Position numbers and translations under genes: made by a program. Positions 1-7,620 of a DNA stretch of 13,475 bases are shown piece after piece. The DNA comes from an uncultured Mycoplasmatota bacterium (GTDB lineage Bacteria > Bacillota_I > Bacilli_A > RF39 > UBA660), in NCBI GenBank assembly GCA_946007485.1, contig CAMGAM010000022.1, forward strand, positions 1-13,475, read 5' to 3'. The notes beneath the pieces are model-generated. The model saw nothing but the letters and a program-made list of their open reading frames with translations, made no database searches and was not told the origin of the DNA. Every line of letters starts with the position of its first letter. Within the stretch, counting starts at the first letter, position 1.

Positions 1-1080
1 ATTAAAACTATTAAATCTAATCCTTATATTGAAGAATATATGGAGTATGATACCATCCGTGCAAGAACCAATACTGATATGTTTAATGCATATACTAAAA
101 AATATCAAAAATTCCTAGTAAATAATAATTATTATATTACACATGATACTGAATATATAAGACCAATAACCTTTATAATTATGAATAATGATAGTTATAA
201 TAAATATCTAAATAAAATAGGTAAGAAAGAACCATTACCAATCCTCTATAATAACTTTAATAGTATCATTTATTCATCTAATTCTAGAAAAAGTTATCAT
301 ATGGATAAATATAATGGCTCATTACAAAAAATAAATATCCTAGTAACTAATGATGATATAAGTAATAATGATTCTATAAGTAGTGAAAATTCCTCTGAAT
401 ACAATATCTCAAACGATGAATTTGTAGGACTAGGTTTCTTTAATTCAAATGTTGAAGAAGTAGTAATTATAAGTGAAGATATGGCTAAAAATTATAAATT
501 ATTAACAGACAATCCTAATACCGACTATAGTTATACTAATATTTTAATTAAAGCTCCATCATATAAAAGCCTTGATAAGATGTTAGAAGAATATGATGCA
601 GCTGGTAAATTAAACTTTATATATTATACCAATATTAAAGAAGAGTTAAAAATGGAAAATAACTTAATCTTAACTATTAAAATACTAGTATATGGTTTTA
701 TTACTTTAGTCACTTTAATTGGCGTCACTAGTGTCTTTAATACTATTAATACATCGATTGCTCTAAGAAGAAAAGAATTTGCTGTCTTAAGAAGTATTGG
801 CCTAACTCCTCAAGGATTTAATAAAATTCTTCGCTTTGAAAGTCTCTTCTTTGGACTAAAATCTCTTCTTTATGCCTTACCAGTATCAATTGGTATTATC
901 TACTTAATGCATTTATCGATGAGAAATATCGTTGAAATCGACATGATTCTAATTCCATGGAAGAGTATCCTAATGGCCGTTATCTTAGTCTTTATAGTTA
1001 TTACTATATCTATGACTTATGCAACTAGAAAAATAAAAAAAGAAAATATTTTAGATGCTATTAGAGAAGAAAATATCTAA
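1..1080 (+). CDS. ABC transporter permease, FtsX/MacB type, C-terminal part (5' end outside window)
   Basis: The reading frame is open to the first base of the window, so the ATG at 40 is internal and only the last 359 residues are present. The first ~220 residues are a polar, Asn/Ser/Tyr-rich stretch, expected to be the extracytoplasmic part. The rest is a typical FtsX-like permease domain with three membrane segments (about residues 223-245, 282-303 and 319-339). Between the first two lies the cytoplasmic stretch ALRRKEFAVLRSIGLTP, a hallmark of this family. The protein ends in a charged cytoplasmic tail (TRKIKKENILDAIREENI). Such permeases pair with an ATPase in lipoprotein, peptide or antimicrobial export, or in envelope signalling. 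No ATPase is visible here; it may lie upstream. The substrate cannot be told from sequence. A hairpin 36 bases after the stop probably ends the transcript. Confidence 0.85.
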   Translation: MKTIKSNPYIEEYMEYDTIRARTNTDMFNAYTKKYQKFLVNNNYYITHDTEYIRPITFIIMNNDSYNKYLNKIGKKEPLPILYNNFNSIIYSSNSRKSYHMDKYNGSLQKINILVTNDDISNNDSISSENSSEYNISNDEFVGLGFFNSNVEEVVIISEDMAKNYKLLTDNPNTDYSYTNILIKAPSYKSLDKMLEEYDAAGKLNFIYYTNIKEELKMENNLILTIKILVYGFITLVTLIGVTSVFNTINTSIALRRKEFAVLRSIGLTPQGFNKILRFESLFFGLKSLLYALPVSIGIIYLMHLSMRNIVEIDMILIPWKSILMAVILVFIVITISMTYATRKIKKENILDAIREENI

Positions 1081-1116
1081 TTGCAACTCAAAGTATCTAA
1101 AAAACAACTAATATTT

Positions 1117-1145
1117 GGTAGCATATCACTAAAATATATGCTACC
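1117..1145 (+). terminator. Hairpin after the permease gene, probable intrinsic terminator
   Basis: A perfect 10-bp inverted repeat (GGTAGCATAT / ATATGCTACC) with a 9-base loop lies 36 bases after the permease stop. It is followed by TTATTATAT, a weak and interrupted T tract. Position and stem fit a terminator, but the poor T tract means it could also be a binding site or leader hairpin for the next gene. Confidence 0.55.
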
Positions 1146-1156
1146 TTATTATATGT

Positions 1157-1174
1157 CTTGATAACTATATCAAG
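1157..1174 (+). repeat. Small inverted repeat just before the glycosyltransferase ribosome binding site
   Basis: CTTGATA and TATCAAG form a perfect 7-bp inverted repeat around a 4-base loop. It ends 6 bases before the GAGG ribosome binding site (1181-1184) of the glycosyltransferase. It could be an operator or a leader hairpin. No convincing -35/-10 pair was found in this gap, so how this gene is transcribed is unclear. Confidence 0.4.
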
Positions 1175-1192
1175 TAAAAAGAGGTTAGAAGT

Positions 1193-2407
1193 ATGATTTT
1201 AAAAATAATATATTATTCATTAATAGTAATTACCAATATCTATGGCTTATACTTTATAATTACCGCCATTCCAGTATTCATAAAAAAAGAAAAAAATATT
1301 AAACATCCAGATAAATTACATTATTTTGAGATTCTAATTCCTGCTAGAAATGAAGAACAAGTTATTGGTAATCTAATTAATAGTCTAAAAAAATTAGACT
1401 ATGACAAAACTAAGTATGAAATAACTGTCATCTTGAATAATACTCAAGATAAAACTAAAGACATTTCTCTTTCTCAAGGAGCCAATATTATCGAATGTCA
1501 AAATAAAATTACTTGTAAGGGTGATGCTCTAAAAGAAACTTTCGGTATTTTTAAAGATCGTCAAGATATTGATGCCTATATAATTATTGATGCTGATAAT
1601 ATTGTTGATGCCTCCTTTCTTACTCATATGAATAATTCCCTAAATAAAGGATATCAAGTTGCTCAAGGATTTAGAGATATTAAAAATCTAAATACTAACT
1701 GGATTTCTAGTTCATATGCCCTTTATTATTACATTCAAAATTTATTCTTTAATAAATCAAGAATCCTAAATAATTCATCATCATCTATTAATGGTACCGG
1801 CTTTATGATAAAAAAAGATCTTATTGATTCAGAAGGTTTTAATACTAAAACTTTAACTGAAGATATAGAATTTGCTGGTCTTTGTTCCCTAAATAATATT
1901 AAAATTGATTATGTCTCTGAAGCTATTACTTATGATGAACAACCAACTAATTTTAAAGTTTCATGGAATCAAAGAAAAAGATGGTCAAAAGGAGCATTAG
2001 AGTGTTTCAAAATCTATTCATCAAAACTTTTGACAAATATCAAAAATAATAAAAGTTCTCTTGATATGTTTTTGTTATATTCATCTCCCATAATCCAAGT
2101 ATTAACTGTTATCACTTTCATCTTATCATTAATAATTAACTTTCAAAATAAAACTCTTCTTACCACTCAAAACATGATATTAATGATCCTTCTTACTATC
2201 ATTGCTTATTTAGCTCAGATATCTATCTGTCTTTATGTTATTATTCTTAATAAGAAAAGTATTAAAAAATATTTAAGTGGTATTCTTCTATTTCCAATCT
2301 TCCTTCTTACTTGGATACCCATAAATATTATCATTCTTATTAAAAAGAATATTAAATGGCAATCTATCCCTCATACCCATACTGTCTCTATCGATGAAAT
2401 AAATTGA
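1193..2407 (+). CDS. Membrane-bound family 2 glycosyltransferase (processive, cellulose synthase / poly-GlcNAc synthase-like)
   Basis: This 404-residue enzyme should transfer sugars from a nucleotide sugar and build a surface polysaccharide at the inner face of the membrane. Visible features are an N-terminal membrane segment (about 5-30), the GT-A opening IPARNEE (49-55), the metal-binding DAD (133-135), the TED acceptor/base motif (222-224) and QRKRW (260-264), the Q-x-x-R-W signature of processive family 2 enzymes. Three C-terminal membrane segments (about 294-318, 328-352, 360-383) would form the export channel. The order is that of IcaA, hyaluronan synthase and BcsA catalytic cores. The sugar is not predictable. 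The start is ATG at 1193 with GAGG 8 bases upstream. It ends with TGA followed directly by TAA. It appears to stand alone; a deacetylase that could act on its product is encoded 5 kb downstream, but the link is only inferred. Confidence 0.88.
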   Translation: MILKIIYYSLIVITNIYGLYFIITAIPVFIKKEKNIKHPDKLHYFEILIPARNEEQVIGNLINSLKKLDYDKTKYEITVILNNTQDKTKDISLSQGANIIECQNKITCKGDALKETFGIFKDRQDIDAYIIIDADNIVDASFLTHMNNSLNKGYQVAQGFRDIKNLNTNWISSSYALYYYIQNLFFNKSRILNNSSSSINGTGFMIKKDLIDSEGFNTKTLTEDIEFAGLCSLNNIKIDYVSEAITYDEQPTNFKVSWNQRKRWSKGALECFKIYSSKLLTNIKNNKSSLDMFLLYSSPIIQVLTVITFILSLIINFQNKTLLTTQNMILMILLTIIAYLAQISICLYVIILNKKSIKKYLSGILLFPIFLLTWIPINIIILIKKNIKWQSIPHTHTVSIDEIN

Positions 2408-2458
2408 TAATCAAACTAGACCAAGTATCTTTTTCTAATCTAAAATATCTTAATTAAT

Positions 2459-2494
2459 AAAAGAAGTCTCCTTAAAAATCAAAGACTTCTTTTT
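2459..2494. terminator. Bidirectional intrinsic terminator between convergent genes
   Basis: AAAAGAAGTCT (2459-2469) pairs perfectly with AGACTTCTTTT (2483-2493) across a 13-base loop. A T run follows on the plus strand, and a T-rich stretch (TTTTATTAATT) follows on the minus strand. It sits between the glycosyltransferase stop (2407) and the stop of the minus-strand gene (2597), so it can end both transcripts. Confidence 0.85.
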
Positions 2495-2596
2495 CCTAAT
2501 AAATAACAAATTATCTCCATCAAAATATATCTTTAAATTACTCTTTATTTTTTATTGATAGATATCATTTACATAGGATTCTATACATACTATTTT

Positions 2597-3325
2597 CTAC
2601 TTATCAACTAAATTTTTAGATTGTTTTAATGGCTTAAATCCAACCTCAATCAATTCATCCATACTTACTATATTATTATTAAGTGCATATTTAATCGTAT
2701 ATTCTTGACCATTCTTAATTATATATATACTATTACTTTTTATACAAGTAAAATAATATTTATAATTACTATCTTCATAATAATAATCTATTGCTTGAGC
2801 ACAGTTTGAAGAACTTCTATCAACTATTTTTATATCTTCATTACCCATAGTAATACTTGATTCTTTATCATTTGTTATATTATATTCATTATCGTTAACT
2901 TCATCATTATCTTCAATATTGTTATTTTCATCAGTATAATTGCTATCATTATTACTATCTTCATTTTCTAAAGAATCGTCAAATTCATTCTTACTATCTT
3001 GATTACTTTGATCATTACTATCATTATTCTGTTCAATATTATCAATATTTTGTTCCACTATACAATTATATTTTTGATTTTTAAATTTAATTATCTTTTC
3101 ATCTCCACATATATAAACATCATAAAATACTGAACTATACTTATCATTACCAGCATTTATAGTTATTAATGGCTTCTTTTTAAATGTCCATGTATAAGTA
3201 AAATCAATGATAAAAACTATGAATACTATCAAAATAACCATCATCACAATACTAATTATTTTTTTCTTTGATTTAATTTCTTTATTATCTAATTCTTTAT
3301 TATTATTTATCTCGTTATTATCCAT
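2597..3325 (-). CDS. Single-pass membrane protein with acidic Asn-rich linker, unknown function
   Basis: I do not recognise this 242-residue protein. A short charged cytoplasmic N-terminus is followed by a membrane segment (about 23-42), probably with the C-terminus outside. Next come a small region with Cys73 and Cys88, a low-complexity Asn/Asp/Glu/Ser linker (about 91-160) with no hydrophobic segment, and a compact C-terminal region with Cys175 and Cys194 and many Tyr residues (about 161-242). The four external cysteines might form disulfides. The start is ATG at 3325 because GGAGG (3331-3335 on this strand) lies 5 bases upstream. A longer GTG start at 3349 would fall before the predicted transcription start and lacks a binding site. 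The promoter at 3352-3380 gives a leader of about 20 bases. It is transcribed away from smc and ends facing the glycosyltransferase. Confidence 0.75.
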   Translation of the reverse strand: MDNNEINNNKELDNKEIKSKKKIISIVMMVILIVFIVFIIDFTYTWTFKKKPLITINAGNDKYSSVFYDVYICGDEKIIKFKNQKYNCIVEQNIDNIEQNNDSNDQSNQDSKNEFDDSLENEDSNNDSNYTDENNNIEDNDEVNDNEYNITNDKESSITMGNEDIKIVDRSSSNCAQAIDYYYEDSNYKYYFTCIKSNSIYIIKNGQEYTIKYALNNNIVSMDELIEVGFKPLKQSKNLVDK

Positions 3326-3351
3326 CTTTACCTCCATATATTTACACACAA

Positions 3352-3380
3352 ATCATACCATAAAAAAATAAAATTAACAA
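3352..3380 (-). promoter_or_regulatory. Sigma-A-type promoter for the minus-strand membrane protein gene
   Basis: Reading the minus strand, TTGTTA (3375-3380) and TATGAT (3352-3357) are separated by 17 bases. A TG one base before the -10 box makes it an extended -10. The predicted start is near 3345, about 20 bases before the ATG at 3325. Confidence 0.75.
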
Positions 3381-3471
3381 TAAAATCTTCATTAACTTAA
3401 AAAATACTTTTGTCATAGAAAATAACAACATCTTAAAACAGTAAATAACGATACAATAATCATCCAATCAC

Positions 3472-3500
3472 TTGTCAAAAAACTAAATATCAGTTATAAT
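3472..3500 (+). promoter_or_regulatory. Sigma-A-type promoter for smc
   Basis: TTGTCA (3472-3477) and a perfect TATAAT (3495-3500) are separated by 17 bases. The predicted start near 3507 leaves a leader of about 20 bases before the smc ATG. Confidence 0.85.
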
Positions 3501-3526
3501 TTATATAGGTAGTAAGGGTGATAAAA

Positions 3527-6478
3527 ATGTACTTAAAAGAAATACAAACTTATGGATTTAAATCTTTTGCTGATAAGATAGAATTTGAATTTACTAATAA
3601 TATAAATGGTATCGTTGGTCCAAATGGTTCTGGCAAGAGTAATGTTGTTGATGCCGTCAGATGGGTTTTGGGAGAACAATCTAATAAATCATTAAGAGCA
3701 GCTGATAATACTTCAGTTATTTTTTCTGGTAGTAAAAGTCGCCGTCCACTAAATAGTGCTATGGTAAATATTATCTTTGATAATACAGATAGACATCTAC
3801 CTATTGACTTTAATGAAGTTTCTATTAAAAGAATTTTATACCGTACTGGCGAAAATGAATATTATCTTAATGGCGAAAAATGTCGTTTAAAAGATATTAC
3901 TGAACTTCTTACTGATAGCGGTGCTGCTAAAGAAAGCTTTAATATCATCGGTCAAGGAAAGATAGATGAAATATTAACTACTAAGCCATATGACCGAAGA
4001 GTCATCTTTGAAGAAGCAGCTGGAGTTTTAAAATATAAAAAAAGAAAAGAAGAAGCTATTCGTAAATTAGAAAGAACTAATACCAATATTAGTCGTGTCA
4101 ATGACATTATTAATGAACTAGAACAAAATCTAAAACCATTAGAAGCCCAAAGTAAAGATGCTAAAAAATATCTTGAATGTAAAGATAAATTGACTAATTA
4201 TGATATTTCTCTTATGATTTATGATGTCGATAATTACTCTCGCGAATTCAACACTTGTAAAGAAGAAATTAATACTCTTACTGATAAAATAGGGGAGTTA
4301 AATAAAAATACTGCTAATTATGACATAACCATTCTTACTCACAAAGAAAAATTAACTGAGATTGAAAATAATTTAACTAAAAATAATCAATTAGCACTTG
4401 AATTAACCCAAAAATTAGAAAAGACAGATGCTGATTTAAGATTATTAAGAGAAAGAAAAAAATATCAAAAAAATGATTTAAATGAAGAAAAGATTAATAC
4501 CTTAAAAGAAAATATTTTAATCACTAGAAATAATTTATCTACCATTAATTCTGATATTGATATTGCTTCTAAGAAAATAACTACTTGTGAAAAAGATATT
4601 GATGATATGCAAGATAAATATCAGAAAATTAAAAACAAAATTAATTCATCTAATCAAGAAATTACTAATAATTCTAGAGAAATAACCAATTTAAAATATC
4701 AAATAAGTTATCTTGAAGATAGCATTGCTAATAATGGAAACCTTCCTAAATCAATTAAAAGTCTTCTTCACAATCCACTATTTAGTGGTGTCCATGGCAC
4801 GGTTGGTTCTTTAATTGATACAGATAACGAGTATTCTCAAGCAGTTTCAACTGCTGTTGCCTCATCTGCTAATTATTTAGTTGTTGATGATCGTCATTTA
4901 GCTGAAAGAATGGTTGAATATTTAAAAAATAATAAACTAGGTCGTGCAACATTCTACCCATTAGATGTCATAAGACCTAGATATATTGATCTGGATACTC
5001 AAAATAAATTATCTCTATGTGATGGTTATATCAATACCTTAGATAAAGTTTTAAAGTATGACTCTAAATATGAAAATATTATCTTAAATCTCTTTGGTAA
5101 TGTCATTTTAGCGGATAATATTAATTCTGCTAATAAAATAAGTAAAATAATTAATAATAAATATAAAATTGTCACTTTAGATGGTCAAGTTGTTAATGTC
5201 GGTGGTTCCATCACCGGTGGCGATAAAATTAAAAGTACTGATTTAATTAAACAAAAATATGAATTATCTGAATATAATGATAAATTAACTGATCTTAATC
5301 ATAAAAATGAATCCTTATTAAAAGAAGTAAATCTTCTTACTAATGATTTAAAAATGTATGAAGATAAAATTCACTCTAAGAATATCGATAAATTAAATTA
5401 CCAAGATTTTATTAACAATAAAAAAATAACTTTAGCTAAACTTAATGATGAATTGCAGAACTTAGAAAAAGAATTATCTGACTTAGAAACTATAAATGGT
5501 GGTAATGTTCTTAATGAAGAAAGTAATCTACTAGATAAATATTATCAAATTAAAGAACAATTAGATTCATTATCTAAAGAAACTGAATTAATAAAATTAG
5601 AAAGAAATAAATTAAATGAAAGTCTTGAAGAAATTGAAAACACTAGTAAATCTAGTAATCAATATATTGGAAAATTAGAAAAAAATCTTAAAGACAATGA
5701 ACTTAAAAGTAGCCGTTTAGAAGTAAAAATTGATACTATTTTAAATAGTCTAAACGAAGATTACAGTATCACTTATAATGAAGCTAAAGATAAATATATT
5801 CTAGATAATGATCCTGAAGAGATCAGAAAAGAAGTAATAAACCTTAAAAATATGATTAAAGATTTTGGAATGGTCAATCTTGGAGCTATTGAAGAGTATG
5901 ATAGGGTATCTACTAGATATGAATTCTTAACGAAGCAAAAAGAAGATCTAAATAAAGCTGAAAATACTCTTTTAGAAATAATTCATGACATGGATGATAT
6001 CATGAAGAAAAAATTTACAACCACTTTTGATGAAATTAGAAAAGAATTTAAAATTGTTTTCCGTGAATTATTTAAAGGTGGAACAGCTGATATTTACATG
6101 ACAGATCCTGATAATGTTTTAGAAACTGGTATCGAACTAGAAGCTACTCCTCCAGGAAAAAATCTAAAAAATATTCAGTCTTTATCAGGTGGTGAAAAAA
6201 CCTTTACCGCTATCTCACTTCTATTTGCCATTCTTAATGTTAGACCTGTACCATTTTGCTTATTTGATGAAGTCGAAGCCGCCCTAGATGATGCCAATGT
6301 CGATGCTTTTGGTGAATATTTAGATAAGTACCGTGATAAAACTCAATTTATCATTATCACTCACAAAAAGAAAACAATGGAATTTATCGATACTCTATAT
6401 GGAATAACCATGCAAGAATCTGGTGTTTCTAAAAAAGTATCAGTTAAGCTTAATGATATAAAAAATCAAGAGAATTAA
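3527..6478 (+). CDS. smc: Chromosome segregation protein SMC (condensin ATPase), short-arm form
   Basis: SMC dimers, with ScpA and ScpB, organise and separate the chromosome. Order: N-terminal head starting MYLKEIQTYGFKSFADK, with Walker A GPNGSGKS (31-38); first coiled coil (about 165-415); hinge (about 418-566) ending in the glycine motif GGSITGG (559-565); second coiled coil (about 570-815); C-terminal head with signature LSGGEK (886-891) and Walker B FCLFDEVEAALDD (910-922), catalytic Glu915. All ATPase motifs are intact. At 983 residues it is about 200 shorter than the ~1180 usual in Bacilli, and the loss is in both arms; Mycoplasma SMC proteins have a similar length. The start is ATG at 3527 with AAGG about 9 bases upstream; a GTG at 3518 overlaps that site. 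Its usual neighbours rnc and ftsY are not in this window. Confidence 0.97.
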   Translation: MYLKEIQTYGFKSFADKIEFEFTNNINGIVGPNGSGKSNVVDAVRWVLGEQSNKSLRAADNTSVIFSGSKSRRPLNSAMVNIIFDNTDRHLPIDFNEVSIKRILYRTGENEYYLNGEKCRLKDITELLTDSGAAKESFNIIGQGKIDEILTTKPYDRRVIFEEAAGVLKYKKRKEEAIRKLERTNTNISRVNDIINELEQNLKPLEAQSKDAKKYLECKDKLTNYDISLMIYDVDNYSREFNTCKEEINTLTDKIGELNKNTANYDITILTHKEKLTEIENNLTKNNQLALELTQKLEKTDADLRLLRERKKYQKNDLNEEKINTLKENILITRNNLSTINSDIDIASKKITTCEKDIDDMQDKYQKIKNKINSSNQEITNNSREITNLKYQISYLEDSIANNGNLPKSIKSLLHNPLFSGVHGTVGSLIDTDNEYSQAVSTAVASSANYLVVDDRHLAERMVEYLKNNKLGRATFYPLDVIRPRYIDLDTQNKLSLCDGYINTLDKVLKYDSKYENIILNLFGNVILADNINSANKISKIINNKYKIVTLDGQVVNVGGSITGGDKIKSTDLIKQKYELSEYNDKLTDLNHKNESLLKEVNLLTNDLKMYEDKIHSKNIDKLNYQDFINNKKITLAKLNDELQNLEKELSDLETINGGNVLNEESNLLDKYYQIKEQLDSLSKETELIKLERNKLNESLEEIENTSKSSNQYIGKLEKNLKDNELKSSRLEVKIDTILNSLNEDYSITYNEAKDKYILDNDPEEIRKEVINLKNMIKDFGMVNLGAIEEYDRVSTRYEFLTKQKEDLNKAENTLLEIIHDMDDIMKKKFTTTFDEIRKEFKIVFRELFKGGTADIYMTDPDNVLETGIELEATPPGKNLKNIQSLSGGEKTFTAISLLFAILNVRPVPFCLFDEVEAALDDANVDAFGEYLDKYRDKTQFIIITHKKKTMEFIDTLYGITMQESGVSKKVSVKLNDIKNQEN

Positions 6479-6544
6479 GATAGAAAAGGTCGTATAATTC
6501 ATATTTATTTATGTCTTGAATATTGCAAAGGAATGATTATAATT

Positions 6545-7081
6545 ATGGAAAGTGTTTATGAATACAATAAAAAATTATCAAGTATTAACTATGGATGGTA
6601 TGATAAACAAGGTAATCTCTACAAAGGATTATCCAAATCATTTAATTTTAAAAAGAATTATTATATGCAAAAAGTAAGTAATATTATTAAGAATAATCAT
6701 GCAATATGTTGGGAATTATGTGAGTTAGAAAGAACTTTCTTTCATAAAAAATATCCTTATATTACAGTTTTTGCTGTTTTAAAAGATCATAAAAATATGC
6801 CTTGTCATACCTTCCTAATCTTTAAAAATAATCAAAAATATTACTGGTTTGAATCATCATGGGATAAATTTAAAGGTGTCCATGAATATCAAAGTATTTC
6901 TGATATATTTACTGATATAAAAAATAATTTTTCATCTTTTGCTAAAACAACTGATTTTGATTCAGAAAAAATATCTTTCTATCTTTATCATAAACCATTA
7001 TTTAGATGTACTTGTAATATGTTTTATGCCAATGCTCTAATCTTTGGCAAAGAAATTAAAAATCAAAAATATCCCATATAA
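6545..7081 (+). CDS. Small transglutaminase / cysteine-protease-like protein
   Basis: This 178-residue protein has no signal peptide or membrane segment. It shows a plausible Cys-His-acid arrangement in the order used by transglutaminase-like and related papain-fold proteins. Cys55 sits in AICWELCELE at the start of a helix, His88 in PCHTFLIF on a strand, and Glu103 (or Asp107) in YYWFESSWDKFKG on the next strand. That points to an amidase, peptidase or acyl-transfer activity, but the substrate is unknown and the assignment rests on motif spacing alone. I chose ATG at 6545: the AAAGGA site (6527-6532) abuts the upstream ATG at 6533 with no spacer but is 12 bases from 6545. It follows smc by 66 bases and is followed after 17 bases by the HAD-like gene, suggesting co-transcription. 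Confidence 0.55.
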   Translation: MESVYEYNKKLSSINYGWYDKQGNLYKGLSKSFNFKKNYYMQKVSNIIKNNHAICWELCELERTFFHKKYPYITVFAVLKDHKNMPCHTFLIFKNNQKYYWFESSWDKFKGVHEYQSISDIFTDIKNNFSSFAKTTDFDSEKISFYLYHKPLFRCTCNMFYANALIFGKEIKNQKYPI

Positions 7082-7098
7082 TAAAGGAGGAAAAATTT

Positions 7099-7599
7099 AT
7101 GAATTATATCGATTTCGATGGTGTAATTTTAGATACCCATTATCCATTATTTAAAGATCATAAAGAATTTACCAATAATAGTGGATATATTAATGATACA
7201 AAGTATGTTCAAGATAGAGATTGGTATCAAGTATTAAGAGAAAGTGAAATTATTAATGATTCCATCAATATCATTAAAACTCTTGATATTAACAACACCG
7301 CCATTTTGACAAAAGTTCATTCTTTAGAAAATGAAGGTAGCAATAAAGTTATCTATCTAAGAGAATCTGGCATTAAATGTCCAATCATTTTAGTACCATA
7401 TAATTTGAAAAAAACCGAGATTGTCTCTCCTAAAAATAATATTCTTATTGATGATGCTCTTTTTAATTTAGATGACTGGCAATCACTCGGGGGTATTCCT
7501 ATCTATTTTAATAAAGATGATTCTGATATCGACGGATGGGGATATCAAAATACCAAATATCAAAAAACAAGAACTCTTAAAATATTAGAAAAAATGTAA
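7099..7599 (+). CDS. HAD-like hydrolase (5'-nucleotidase / phosphatase type)
   Basis: This 166-residue cytoplasmic protein has the haloacid dehalogenase layout. Motif I is IDFDGV with nucleophile Asp5 and acid Asp7. Motif II is a Thr (Thr71) at the end of the strand TAILT. A Lys (104 or 105) serves as motif III, and motif IV is ILIDDALFNLDDW with Asp118 and Asp119 binding magnesium. It should remove phosphate from a small molecule. The small size and the long insert after motif I recall deoxyribonucleotidase-like members, but the substrate is not determined. A very strong binding site, AAAGGAGG (7083-7090), lies 8 bases before the ATG. It sits 17 bases after the transglutaminase-like gene and 21 before the deacetylase gene, so the three are probably transcribed together. 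Confidence 0.8.
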   Translation: MNYIDFDGVILDTHYPLFKDHKEFTNNSGYINDTKYVQDRDWYQVLRESEIINDSINIIKTLDINNTAILTKVHSLENEGSNKVIYLRESGIKCPIILVPYNLKKTEIVSPKNNILIDDALFNLDDWQSLGGIPIYFNKDDSDIDGWGYQNTKYQKTRTLKILEKM

Positions 7600-7620
7600 T
7601 AATAAAAAGGTAGTGTTAGT

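Noticed and set aside
2405..2410. Mycoplasma-type code (TGA as Trp), suggested by the short SMC and by TGA followed by TAA
   Set aside because: Tryptophan codons throughout are TGG even in this AT-rich background, and TGA does not occur inside the genes read.
3347..3349. GTG start at 3349 for the minus-strand membrane protein
   Set aside because: It lies upstream of the predicted transcription start and lacks a binding site, whereas GGAGG is 5 bases before the ATG at 3325.
3518..3520. GTG start at 3518 for smc
   Set aside because: This GTG is part of the AAGGGTG ribosome binding region; ATG at 3527 gives the typical SMC N-terminus MYLKEI.
6493..6498. TATAAT between smc and the transglutaminase-like gene as a promoter
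   Set aside because: No -35-like hexamer lies 16-18 bases upstream, and such hexamers are common in this AT-rich sequence.
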